Of a stretch of 64,000 bases of DNA, positions 8,817 to 17,226 are shown piece by piece. Position 1 is the first letter of the stretch. Every line of letters begins with the position of its first letter. The notes under the pieces were generated by a model. It made no database searches. It was given only the letters and a program-made list of their open reading frames with translations, and was not told where the DNA came from. Origin of the DNA: Burkholderiaceae bacterium 26 (GTDB taxonomy: Bacteria > Pseudomonadota > Gammaproteobacteria > Burkholderiales > Burkholderiaceae); assembly GCA_000955795.1 (NCBI GenBank), contig JYOB01000007.1, positions 124,001 to 188,000 on the forward strand, in the 5' to 3' direction. A program made the translations under genes and the position numbers.

Positions 8817-10550
8817 TTAGAACCAAAGAATGGCTCGCGCGACCACCCCCTTTGCTCGATCCGCGTGCGTCAACGGCAAGCGGTATTGCACGGTCAAATC
8901 CAGCCAACTGGCCGGCGCTGCGTAGTGCGACTCGCGAAACCAGTAGCGAAAGTTGATGCCTGGGCCAACACCCAGGGCAAGCCGCTGCCCGATCGCCTTG
9001 TTGTCGTGATCGCCCGCCAGAACGACATGCGGATAGACGGTCAGGCGATCGCTGATTGAGTTGAGCAACCACGTGTGTCCGTAGCGCATTTCAGTGCTGA
9101 CGATCATGCGGCCCTGGTTCAGGAAGTACGCGCCCTCGCCGTACACCTGCCAGGTCTGCCAGCGCGGTTTGGTGACCTGCAGGTCGAGCCCCTGATCGGT
9201 CGAAAAACCAATGCGCAGCAGCGTGTCGTTGGTTGTCAGTTGCCCGATGCGGAAGAGGCGTTCAGCGGTGAACACCAGGTTGATGTCCTTGATCGGCTTG
9301 TAGCGTGCGCCCACCGAGCCCTGCGCGGTTGGCAGGCCGGTGTTGCCGTTGCGGTCGTACACGCTGTCGTAGCCTCGCGCGAAGAGCTGGAAGATGCTGC
9401 CATCTCGATAGCCGATGCCCGGCGGCTGCCAGTAAACCTCCGCGCCAGCCTGTGCTGCGCTGACGGTGTTGGGCAGCCCAAACGCCGAAGTCTGATACGC
9501 GCCCGAGACCACCATGCCGACGGTGCGCTGCATCTGCTCGACTTCGCGCCGGTAGCCGAAGCGGCGGTCTGGCTGGAGGCGGTCGTCGCCGTTGCCACCG
9601 GTGTCGCTCTTGGCATCGGCATCGGCGTGGTCAAGGCTTTCCCGGAAGAGCTTGATGGCAGTCGGGTTGTCGCCCAGGCGCTTTGCTGCGTAGGCGGCAT
9701 CGGCGTAGTGGGTCCAGGTGCCCTCGCCCGTGGCGAAGCCACGCTGGAACGCTGCCAATGCAGCGCGGTCGTCACGCGCACGCAAGTGACTGTAGGCCTC
9801 GTTCAACTCGCGCTGGCCGATCACGCGCGGATCATTGGCGGACGTGGCTTCGCCCTGCGCTTCCGGCGCCATCGCCTGCGCGAGCAGCGCCTTGGCGTAG
9901 CGCTGGCGCGCCGGGTCCGTAGCGTGTTCGGCGGCCAGCGTGGCCGCCTGGGTTGCGCCATCCCGGTCGCCCAATTGCAGGCGTGACTGCGCGATGCGCA
10001 CTTGCACGTCGGCATCGGGGTCGTCCTTCATGCCGCTGAGCGCATCGAGCGCGGCCTGCGGATGCTTGGCGGAAAACGCGCTGTCCGACCAGGCCAGATG
10101 CAGGTTGCGCTGCTCCTGCGCGGTCCAGTCGGTGCCTTGCACGGCGCGCGCAAAGTCCCGTTCAGCGACAGCGGGGTCGTTGGCTTTCTGCGCGAGAAAC
10201 CCGTGCTGCGCGTATACGCGCGGCTCGTCTGGATACTTCTGCAGCAGCGCGTCGGCCTGCGCGCGTGCCGCACCGAGCTGGCCCTTCCGCGTGAGCACAT
10301 CCAGCAGCAGCAGGTTCAGTTGCAGGCTGTCAGGCTGCACGGCCAATGCCGCACGCGTGGCGGCTTCGGCATCGTCGAGCTTGTTGGCGTCGATGGCGTG
10401 ATAGGCCCGGTCGGCGCGAAAGTAGGCGTCGGGCTGCAACGGCGCAGGCTGCTCTGCCAGCGATACGCCGTGACACAGCGCCCACACTGCCGCGGCAATC
10501 GGCCAGCGCAGATGGCGCACGGTTAAACGGTTGGCTCTCTCTTGTGTCAT
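8817..10550 (-). CDS. nfrA: NfrA-like outer-membrane protein: TPR region plus NfrA C-terminal beta domain
   Basis: 577 aa. An N-terminal signal sequence (WPIAAAVWALCHGVSLAEQ) is followed by TPR-like helical repeats up to about residue 310 (for example YHAIDANKLDDAEAATRAAL). The C-terminal ~240 residues are aromatic and beta-rich, ending in a terminal Phe (ARAILWF) typical of outer-membrane barrels. This matches the layout of E. coli NfrA (phage N4 adsorption protein A), though that protein is near 990 aa and has more repeats. The start ATG overlaps the nfrB-like stop in an ATGA (10547-10550), so the two are translationally coupled. Expected role: outer-membrane export and/or display of the glycan made by the NfrB-like protein. 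Confidence 0.85.
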   Translation of the reverse strand: MTQERANRLTVRHLRWPIAAAVWALCHGVSLAEQPAPLQPDAYFRADRAYHAIDANKLDDAEAATRAALAVQPDSLQLNLLLLDVLTRKGQLGAARAQADALLQKYPDEPRVYAQHGFLAQKANDPAVAERDFARAVQGTDWTAQEQRNLHLAWSDSAFSAKHPQAALDALSGMKDDPDADVQVRIAQSRLQLGDRDGATQAATLAAEHATDPARQRYAKALLAQAMAPEAQGEATSANDPRVIGQRELNEAYSHLRARDDRAALAAFQRGFATGEGTWTHYADAAYAAKRLGDNPTAIKLFRESLDHADADAKSDTGGNGDDRLQPDRRFGYRREVEQMQRTVGMVVSGAYQTSAFGLPNTVSAAQAGAEVYWQPPGIGYRDGSIFQLFARGYDSVYDRNGNTGLPTAQGSVGARYKPIKDINLVFTAERLFRIGQLTTNDTLLRIGFSTDQGLDLQVTKPRWQTWQVYGEGAYFLNQGRMIVSTEMRYGHTWLLNSISDRLTVYPHVVLAGDHDNKAIGQRLALGVGPGINFRYWFRESHYAAPASWLDLTVQYRLPLTHADRAKGVVARAILWF

Positions 10551-12658
10551 GCCACACCTCCCGCAACAGATGGGTTCGGCCGCGGGTCTGGCCCAGGGGG
10601 CAGGTCCGGCGGCACAGGAATCGGGGGGATGGTGGAAGCCTCGGGTGCGGGTGCCGTGCCGGCTGCAACACCTGGGCCGGCGCCCGTCATGGATTCAACG
10701 GCCAGCATGGCCGAATGCGCCGCCGGGCCGAACACGACCGTGGTACGGCGGTTGGGATCGGCCATCTGCGCCAGCTCTGCCGACATTTCGTGATCGCACG
10801 CCATGAAGCACGCAACCTTGCGGCCGGCCGCACGGGCCAACTCTTCCAGCACTTCGCCGTCGGGTAACTCGGACACGGCGATGTTGAGCGAACCGTCTTC
10901 GCCAATCGAGAATGGCACCACGTGATGCCGCACAGCCAGGTCACGGGGCAGGCAATCGGCCAGCGCACCGAGCACCACGTTGGTCAGGCTTACGCGCGGC
11001 AGGTCAACCTGCTCGGCCAGCGCATCGGCCAACGTATCGGGCGTCACCAGGCCCTGCTCGATCAGCACTTGCCCAAGCCGCCGCCCGGTCTGGTGCTGAA
11101 TGGCGAGCGCGGCATCCAGCTGCTCCTGCGTGAGCACTTCCCACTTGACGAGCGTCTCGCCCAGCTTGCAACGCGTACGGCCCAGCGCGTCGTTCGACAG
11201 ATAGGTGTGCTGCGTCTTGTCCCAGGCGATGGGCTTGCCGGTCAGGCAGTAGATCAGGAAGATCTTCCACGCGCGGCACACCGAGAAGAAGTTGATGAAG
11301 TTGTTCACCACCAGCCGGGGCAAACACAGCACGCCTTGCAGCGGGCCATTGAGTCGGCCGACAAAGTACATGCGCTGCGCGAGCCGGTTGAACAGCAGCG
11401 CGGCATTGACAGCCAGCAGGTCCTGCATCCAGAAGCTGCCGACCACGAACGTGCCATCCGGAATCGTGACCACGCCTTTTGCCATCAGTGCGCCAAGCGC
11501 CAGATAGTTGAGCGAGAGGACATACGCCAGGATCGAGAACAGCGCCGTCAGCACGCCCTTGCGGTCCCGAAAGAACATGTAGCGGGTGATGAGATTGCCG
11601 TTCCAGCCCATCTGCAACCAGCCCTGGAACGCAATGCCGAGCACCCAGCGTGCGCGCTGGCGGTACGCCGTGCGGAACGTGCTCGGAAAGTACTCACGCG
11701 TGGCCAGCAGTTGCGGGCGTGCGCCCTTGCGCCGCCCAAAACGCCAGCGTGTGCGTGTCTTGCCCTGAGCGTCTTCAGTCGGCTCTGCGTTCTCGCAGAT
11801 CGGGAAATGCACGAATGCTTCACGCATGCCCAGTTCGCGCAGCCGGAAGCTGAAGTCGTAGTCTTCGGTGAGCGTGCTGGTGTTGAACGGAGAATCACCG
11901 CGCACCTTCATCACCGCCTCGATCGCACGGCGGCTGTAGCACAGCGCCACGCCCGCCCCGGGCACCGTGCCGGTCAGCGCCTGGCGCGCCACCAGGTCTT
12001 TCTGGTGTGTCTCGGAAAAATCATCCATGTACGTACCGGCCACCCACTCGTACCACTTGCGCTCAAGCGATAGCACCGGCAACTGCACGAGATCCTGATC
12101 GCGGATGAAGTAGTTGAAGTACTTCAGCTCCAGCGGGTGGATCACGTCTTCACAGTCGTGCATGATCACGCCCGCAAAGCGGATGCCGTGGCCTGCCTCG
12201 TGCCGGATGATGGTCTGGATGATGGTGTTCAGGCAGTCGGCCTTGCACGTCGGGCCATCGTGCGTGACGGCTGCGCGCACCACACGGCCCGGATAGCGCC
12301 GCACCATGCGCTCGACTTCGGTGGTGGTTTCCGCATCGTTGCGGTACGCACCGGCAAAGATGATGAAGCGCGTGTACTCCATCGTGGCCAGGGTGTTCTC
12401 GACCATCTTGGCGATGACGTCGTACTCCTTCCACGCCGGCACCATGATCGCGAGCCATTGCTCTTCGCGCTCGCGCAACGATTGCGCCGAGATCGTGACC
12501 GGTGTGCGCCCACGCTGCGGCCACAGCCACAGTTCCCGCACCCAGTAAAAGGCGTCCAGGAAAAAATCGTCGGCGGTGCTGATGAAGATGACGAGTGTGG
12601 TCGCCACCGTCAAGGTGTTGAGCAACGCCAGGTAAAGCTCCCATGGCAGATCGCTCAT
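10547..12658 (-). CDS. nfrB: NfrB-like inner-membrane glycosyltransferase (GT2) with C-terminal MshEN c-di-GMP-binding-type domain
   Basis: 703 aa from the ATG at 12658, with GGGGAG upstream. One TM lies at about 8-28. The GT2 catalytic core carries HDCED (167-171), TED (264-266) and QRARW (334-338), the processive-synthase signature. More TM helices lie between 365 and 475. Residues 497-550 form an MshEN motif: two 24-residue half-motifs separated by five residues, the second complete (RLGQVLIEQG, then LADALAEQ), the first with Glu where the central Gly usually sits. A Pro-rich tail ends the protein. In E. coli, NfrB is a c-di-GMP-activated glycosyltransferase that uses a WecB-derived precursor. 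The synteny here with wecB and an nfrA-like gene supports the same chemistry. Confidence 0.9.
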   Translation of the reverse strand: MSDLPWELYLALLNTLTVATTLVIFISTADDFFLDAFYWVRELWLWPQRGRTPVTISAQSLREREEQWLAIMVPAWKEYDVIAKMVENTLATMEYTRFIIFAGAYRNDAETTTEVERMVRRYPGRVVRAAVTHDGPTCKADCLNTIIQTIIRHEAGHGIRFAGVIMHDCEDVIHPLELKYFNYFIRDQDLVQLPVLSLERKWYEWVAGTYMDDFSETHQKDLVARQALTGTVPGAGVALCYSRRAIEAVMKVRGDSPFNTSTLTEDYDFSFRLRELGMREAFVHFPICENAEPTEDAQGKTRTRWRFGRRKGARPQLLATREYFPSTFRTAYRQRARWVLGIAFQGWLQMGWNGNLITRYMFFRDRKGVLTALFSILAYVLSLNYLALGALMAKGVVTIPDGTFVVGSFWMQDLLAVNAALLFNRLAQRMYFVGRLNGPLQGVLCLPRLVVNNFINFFSVCRAWKIFLIYCLTGKPIAWDKTQHTYLSNDALGRTRCKLGETLVKWEVLTQEQLDAALAIQHQTGRRLGQVLIEQGLVTPDTLADALAEQVDLPRVSLTNVVLGALADCLPRDLAVRHHVVPFSIGEDGSLNIAVSELPDGEVLEELARAAGRKVACFMACDHEMSAELAQMADPNRRTTVVFGPAAHSAMLAVESMTGAGPGVAAGTAPAPEASTIPPIPVPPDLPPGPDPRPNPSVAGGVA

Positions 12659-12735
12659 GGTTGCTCCCCTGCTCCCACCCGACGGGCGCGTTGCCAGTGT
12701 CCGGCGTACCTTCCGCCTTGCGCTGCGGCGCTCAT
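12655..12735 (-). CDS. Short leader ORF translationally coupled to nfrB-like gene (26 codons)
   Basis: An ATG at 12735 is preceded by a strong GGGGGAA Shine-Dalgarno. It opens 26 codons without interruption and stops in a TGA at 12655-12657 that overlaps the nfrB-like ATG (ATGA). The peptide is basic, with Arg-rich middle and Gly/Ala, and has no membrane segment or known motif. The combination of strong ribosome site and perfect stop/start overlap suggests a leader that controls nfrB translation by coupling. It could also be a chance reading frame in GC-rich DNA, so confidence is moderate. Confidence 0.5.
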   Translation of the reverse strand: MSAAAQGGRYAGHWQRARRVGAGEQP

Positions 12736-13349
12736 ACTTCCCCCAAGGTCTTTTCGACGTGCGACGCAACCGCTTTGCGCCGTGGCATCCGACCCAATCA
12801 CCTGCTGTCGATCGGGTTGATGCGTCGCCCTCTAGCCTGCTTCCGGTGGGGGAGAACGCGAGGACCATACCAACGCCCGCCAAAGCGCACGGCTATGCGG
12901 TGCAGCGCACCACAGACGTCTTCCAACACGCGCTGGATACGCCGGGTTGTTGCATGGGTGAACGCAAGATGCGGGCAGCGAGGGTGGCAAGATCAACGCC
13001 ACGGCATGCAACGCCATCTAATGGGCTGGGACATTCGTCCGGGCAGCGGACAAGGCCTCCCTACGAATGACGGAGGCACAGAGCGGTCAGGTGCAGGGTG
13101 TTTGGGTTAAGCGAGCGTGGAGCGCACCAGAGCGGCACGGTGCGCATGTTGCCGCATGCACTTCGGTTCGCAACGGGACGCGGCTCGCAAAGCCTTGTGC
13201 ATAAAGGATCCGCCAGAGGGATCTCACACCGCAGGCATGCCGACCACGCAGGCTGCCTAGGCGCGCGCTACGTTGTCGCGCGAATCGCAATCCAGGCCGA
13301 CAACATCGGCCCAAGCAATTCCGCAAATCGGTTACAGCGCTGAAACACG
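12736..13349. other. Long intergenic region upstream of the glycan operon
   Basis: About 610 bp between the leader ORF of the glycan operon and the chemoreceptor terminator. I see no supported gene: the longest reading frames here (up to 81 codons at 13098-13343) lack a good start site and family features. It should hold the operon promoter. I looked for a c-di-GMP riboswitch (GEMM-like core) on the minus strand and did not find one. Confidence 0.5.
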
Positions 13350-13372
13350 AAGCCGCGCTCGGGGCGCGGCTT
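13350..13372 (-). terminator. Hairpin terminator after the chemoreceptor gene
   Basis: A perfect 9-bp stem (AAGCCGCGC, loop of five, GCGCGGCTT) lies 28 bp after the stop at 13400. On the minus strand it is followed by a short TTT-containing stretch, so it is a plausible but not ideal rho-independent terminator. Confidence 0.65.
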
Positions 13373-13399
13373 GTTGAGATGAACGCTTCGACTTCTGCG

Positions 13400-15229
13400 T
13401 CAGAACTGTTCCCAGTCGTCGGCATCGTTGGAGACCGCAGCCAAGGCAAGCTTGCCAGGCTTGGGTTCGGCTGCCATGGCAGGCGCGCCCTTCGCGTTCT
13501 GAACCGGCGCAGCGGCCGGCCTGACCGGCGCAGCCGGGCGCTTGTGTGTGGCACGCACCGTCGCCACGGCAGGTTTGCGTGCCGCCGGTTTAGCAACCGG
13601 GCTGGGCACGGCAGATGTGGCCGACGCGGCAGGCGCCGCCTTTGCAACCACGGGCGCCAGCATAGGTTCAGTGTGCACACCCGCTGTAGGTAAGCGGAAC
13701 GACGCCACCGCCTCGCGCAGCACGCCGGCCTGCTCTTCCAGCGATTGAGCAGCAGCAGCAGCCTCTTCCACCAGCGCAGCGTTCTGCTGGGTCACCTCGT
13801 CCATCTGCGTGACGGCCTGGTTGACTTGCTCGATACCGGCGCTTTGCTCGTCCGATGCAGAACTGATTTCGCCCATGATGTCGGTCACGCGCTTGACTGC
13901 CACAACCACTTCGTCAATCACCGCGCCGGCTTCGGTCACCAGCGTCGAGCCGTTCTCAACGCGGCCAACCGAATCGCTGATCAACTCCTTGATCTCCTTG
14001 GCTGCCGTGGCCGAGCGCTGCGCCAGGCTGCGCACCTCACCCGCCACCACCGCAAAGCCGCGGCCCTGCTCGCCCGCGCGCGCGGCCTCCACGGCCGCGT
14101 TCAGCGCCAGAATGTTCGTCTGGAAGGCGATGCCTTCGATCACGCCGATGATGTCTGCGATCTTTTTGCTGCTGTCATTGATGCCCGACATCGTCTCGAT
14201 CACGCGGCCTACCACCTCACCGCCCTTGACGGCGATGTCCGATGCATTGCCCGCAAGCTGGCTGGCCTGACGCGCGTTGTCGGCGTTCTGGCGCACGATG
14301 CTCGTCAGCTCTTCCATGCTCGACGCCGTTTCTTCCAGCGACGAAGCCTGTTCTTCCGTGCGTTGCGACAGGTCCATGTTGCCGGCCGCAATCTGCTTGG
14401 TGGCGCTGGCGATGGATTCGCTGCCACCGCGCATCGTCACGATGGTACGGATCAGGCCATGCTGCATGTCGATGAGACCCTGCGTGAGCGCGCCCATTTC
14501 GTCTTTGCGGCTGACGGTGATGCGCTCGGTCAGGTTGCCCTGCGAGATCGCGCTGAAGTGGCCCAGCATCTTTGACAGCGGCACCGAAATCGCGCGATGC
14601 AGGCCGAATGCGCAGCCCAGCGCTGCAGCAATGCCCACCACGATGGCGCCGACGATCAGCATCAGAAATGCGTGCGAGCGAGCGACCGCGCCTTCGTAGG
14701 CCGTCTTGGCCTGCTCCGCCTGGCTGCGATCCAGCACGTCAACGGCCGCAGACAGCGCCACAAACTGCGGCGGGATGACCGTCATGACCACCTTGTCTGC
14801 GGCAGCGGCATCGTGCGCGCGCAGGGCGTTCATCAACGGCTCGATACCGTCGCGGAACAACGCGGCGCGTTTGGCTTCGACCTCGGCGGCCAGGCGCGCT
14901 TCCTCCGTCGTCATGGGCAGCGCCTTGTATTGCTTCCACGCGCCCTCCGACTTGGCGCGGTAAGCGTTGGCCTTCTCGATGATGGCCGGCACGTCGGCCG
15001 CATCCGGATGGAAAACCGCCCGATCGAGCGTCGTACGCACGATCGCGGCATTCAGCTGCGCCTTGCCCATCAGCGATGCCGAAGCGAGCTGATTGGAGTA
15101 GATCTCGTTGATATTTGCGTCGGAGGCGCGCATCCCGATCACGCCAATGGTGCCCGTAATCGTGAGCAGCAAGGCGAGCAGCGTCAGCGCTGCGTTGAGA
15201 CGGAAACGGATGGAAAGTCGATTGAGCAT
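13400..15229 (-). CDS. Methyl-accepting chemotaxis protein with CheR-tether pentapeptide
   Basis: 609 aa from the ATG at 15229 (GGTGA six bases upstream). TM1 (residues ~10-30) precedes a ~150-residue periplasmic four-helix-bundle type sensor (includes [14 protein letters not shown]). TM2 (~190-212) is followed by HAMP and a long coiled signalling domain with the hairpin tip [20 protein letters not shown], and methylation helices on both sides. The C-terminus, after an Ala/Pro-rich linker, ends in DWEQF, the xWxxF pentapeptide that tethers CheR and CheB in E. coli Tsr/Tar-type receptors. The ligand is unknown. It is a stand-alone gene, 90 bp downstream of the glycine-zipper lipoprotein gene. 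Confidence 0.95.
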   Translation of the reverse strand: MLNRLSIRFRLNAALTLLALLLTITGTIGVIGMRASDANINEIYSNQLASASLMGKAQLNAAIVRTTLDRAVFHPDAADVPAIIEKANAYRAKSEGAWKQYKALPMTTEEARLAAEVEAKRAALFRDGIEPLMNALRAHDAAAADKVVMTVIPPQFVALSAAVDVLDRSQAEQAKTAYEGAVARSHAFLMLIVGAIVVGIAAALGCAFGLHRAISVPLSKMLGHFSAISQGNLTERITVSRKDEMGALTQGLIDMQHGLIRTIVTMRGGSESIASATKQIAAGNMDLSQRTEEQASSLEETASSMEELTSIVRQNADNARQASQLAGNASDIAVKGGEVVGRVIETMSGINDSSKKIADIIGVIEGIAFQTNILALNAAVEAARAGEQGRGFAVVAGEVRSLAQRSATAAKEIKELISDSVGRVENGSTLVTEAGAVIDEVVVAVKRVTDIMGEISSASDEQSAGIEQVNQAVTQMDEVTQQNAALVEEAAAAAQSLEEQAGVLREAVASFRLPTAGVHTEPMLAPVVAKAAPAASATSAVPSPVAKPAARKPAVATVRATHKRPAAPVRPAAAPVQNAKGAPAMAAEPKPGKLALAAVSNDADDWEQF

Positions 15230-15319
15230 GGGAATCACCGCGGGGTTATCGCCTCCGCTATATCGGTCGGCCCGCGCTGTTTCTGAAGCCAGCGCGGGCA
15301 CCTCCCATGCAGGATGTGG

Positions 15320-15997
15320 CTAGTAAGGCACTGCCATGTTGTTTTCGATGCGGGCGCGATCACCCACGCGCAGTCCGTTCGGGTTGTTTTGCGTGAGCGT
15401 CACGCGCGAGTTGTCGTTCAGCCGCATGGTCACGCGGTAGGTCTGGCCGACCACCGTGTTGCCTTCCACGGCGTTGCCCGCCATGGCGCCCGCCACCGCG
15501 CCGCCGATGGTGGCCACGGTGTTGCCGCGGCCGCCACCAACCTGGTGGCCAAGCAAGCCGCCCACCACGCCGCCGAGCACGGCACCTACGCCGCTCGACT
15601 GGCCGCGCACGGGCACGGCTTCGACGTATTCAACAACACCGTAACGGTTATCCGCGGGCGCTTGATAAGACTGATCGCCGTTGTTCGGATACGGCGAATA
15701 GTTCGGTTGCGAGTAAGTCGGCTGGGGCTGCGAATAGGTCGGCGCCGGCTGCTGCGGATAGGGCTGCGGCGCGTTCGGGTCATAGCTGCCGTAGCCGCTG
15801 CTGTAGGTGGTCGAGCCGATGCTGTTGCCGTAGGTATTGCTGCCCGCGGCATAACCCGCGCCATAGCCCGCGCCGTAACCGGGGTATGCCGGCGCAGTCA
15901 CGCAGCCTGTCAGCCCCGCTGCCACGGCAGCCAATGTGGCCACTGTCACCCAACGCGCTACGCGCCCTGCACGGTCCGACTTGTTCGTTGCTTGCAT
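15320..15997 (-). CDS. Outer-membrane lipoprotein with glycine-zipper domain
   Basis: 225 aa from the ATG at 15997. A lipoprotein signal with lipobox LTGC is followed by a Gly/Tyr/Ser and then a Tyr/Pro/Gln-rich low-complexity region (PQPYPQQPAPTYSQPQPTYS). A glycine-zipper hairpin (GGVVGGLLGHQVGGG and GGAVAGAMAGNAVEG) comes next, then a short beta-rich C-terminus (YRVTMRLNDNSRVTL). This architecture matches SlyB/17-kDa antigen-like envelope lipoproteins. A structural or stress-related role in the outer membrane is the family expectation. The low-complexity insert is longer than in SlyB. Confidence 0.85.
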   Translation of the reverse strand: MQATNKSDRAGRVARWVTVATLAAVAAGLTGCVTAPAYPGYGAGYGAGYAAGSNTYGNSIGSTTYSSGYGSYDPNAPQPYPQQPAPTYSQPQPTYSQPNYSPYPNNGDQSYQAPADNRYGVVEYVEAVPVRGQSSGVGAVLGGVVGGLLGHQVGGGRGNTVATIGGAVAGAMAGNAVEGNTVVGQTYRVTMRLNDNSRVTLTQNNPNGLRVGDRARIENNMAVPY

Positions 15998-16269
15998 GAT
16001 CAATCCCGTCTTGTGAACAAGGCGTCTGGGCCGGACCAGCAGTCTGCTCTGCGGCCTGCGGCCATGCGCCTCTTGCCGCAAAGTCTATGCCGCGGCCCTG
16101 CAAACCCGTGCAACCAAACCCGCTCATCGGTAACGGGGTGTAACCGCATGGCGGCCCTGGCTTTCAGCAAGGCGGCTGGGCGCGCGTTATCATCGCCAAG
16201 CGCCGTGCGGCGCACCTCCTTGCCGACCGGGCCTTGCTCCATTCATGCGGCTCGCCTCCTCTCCTGACC

Positions 16270-17202
16270 ATGCAACCGACCCTGCTGCTCCTCATTGCGA
16301 TGACGCCCGAGAACGTGGCGCAGATTGCTGAACATTTTCACGTCATCCATGCACCGACCCGCGCCGAACGCGATGCCGCCATCGCGCGCGAGGGCCAAAA
16401 CGTCCGCATCGTGCTGACCAATGGCTCGACGGGCCTGACCGGCGCAGAGATCGCCGCGATGCCCAAGCTGGAGCTCGCCTGCGCGCTGGGCGCTGGCTAC
16501 GAGAACATCGATGTGGAGGCCGCCCGCGCACGTGGCGTAGCGGTGGCCAACGGCGCCGGCACCAACGACGCCTGCGTGGCCGACCACGCCTTTGGCTTGC
16601 TGCTGGCGACCGTGCGTGGCATTCCCAAGCTGGATCGTTCCACACGCCACGGCGTCTGGCGCGACGACATTCCGCTGCAACCGGGTGTTTGCGGCAAGCG
16701 CCTGGGCATCGTCGGCCTGGGCACCATCGGGCTGCAGATCGCGCGCCGCGCTGCCGGTTTCGACATGCAGATCGGTTATCACAACCGCAAGCCGCGCGAC
16801 GGCGTGTCGTACCGCTACTTCGACGTGCTCAAGGACATGGCGGAGTGGGCGGACTTCCTGATCGTTGCCACGCCGGGCGGTGCGCAGACCAAGCACCTCG
16901 TCAACCAGACGATCCTGGAAGCGCTGGGCCCGAACGGCTACGTGGTCAACATTGCGCGCGGCAGCGTGGTCGATACGGCCGCGCTGGAAGCGGCCATCCG
17001 CTCGGGCAAGCTGGGTGGCGCAGGGCTGGATGTGTATGAGAGCGAGCCCAAGCCGCCGGCCGGGCTACTGGACCTGGAGCAGGTCGTGCTGACGCCGCAC
17101 ATTGCCGGCTGGTCGCCGGAATCGGTGCAGGCTACGGTGGATCGCTTTCTGGAGAACGCCCGCGGGCACCTGGCGGGCACAGGGGTGGTGTCCCCGGTGT
17201 AA
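16270..17202 (+). CDS. D-isomer-specific 2-hydroxyacid dehydrogenase (glyoxylate/hydroxypyruvate reductase type)
   Basis: 310 aa from the ATG at 16270. The Rossmann NAD(P) motif is GLGTIGLQIA. The catalytic triad is recognisable: Arg230 in NIARGSVVD, Glu in the YESEP stretch (257-259) and His277 in LTPHIAGWS. The enzyme reversibly reduces a 2-oxo acid to a D-2-hydroxy acid. The exact substrate (glyoxylate, hydroxypyruvate, or another) is not readable. It is convergent with the solute-binding protein gene 24 bp downstream and has no obvious operon partner. Confidence 0.9.
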   Translation: MQPTLLLLIAMTPENVAQIAEHFHVIHAPTRAERDAAIAREGQNVRIVLTNGSTGLTGAEIAAMPKLELACALGAGYENIDVEAARARGVAVANGAGTNDACVADHAFGLLLATVRGIPKLDRSTRHGVWRDDIPLQPGVCGKRLGIVGLGTIGLQIARRAAGFDMQIGYHNRKPRDGVSYRYFDVLKDMAEWADFLIVATPGGAQTKHLVNQTILEALGPNGYVVNIARGSVVDTAALEAAIRSGKLGGAGLDVYESEPKPPAGLLDLEQVVLTPHIAGWSPESVQATVDRFLENARGHLAGTGVVSPV

Positions 17203-17226
17203 GCCAGGAACACCACCATCACGCGA

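Noticed and set aside
13098-13343. 81-codon ORF in the long intergenic region
   Set aside because: No ribosome site, weak codon bias, no features.
12736-13349. Possible c-di-GMP riboswitch upstream of the glycan operon
   Set aside because: I could not find a GEMM-type core or its tetraloop receptor on the minus strand; regulation by the MshEN domain suffices to explain c-di-GMP input.
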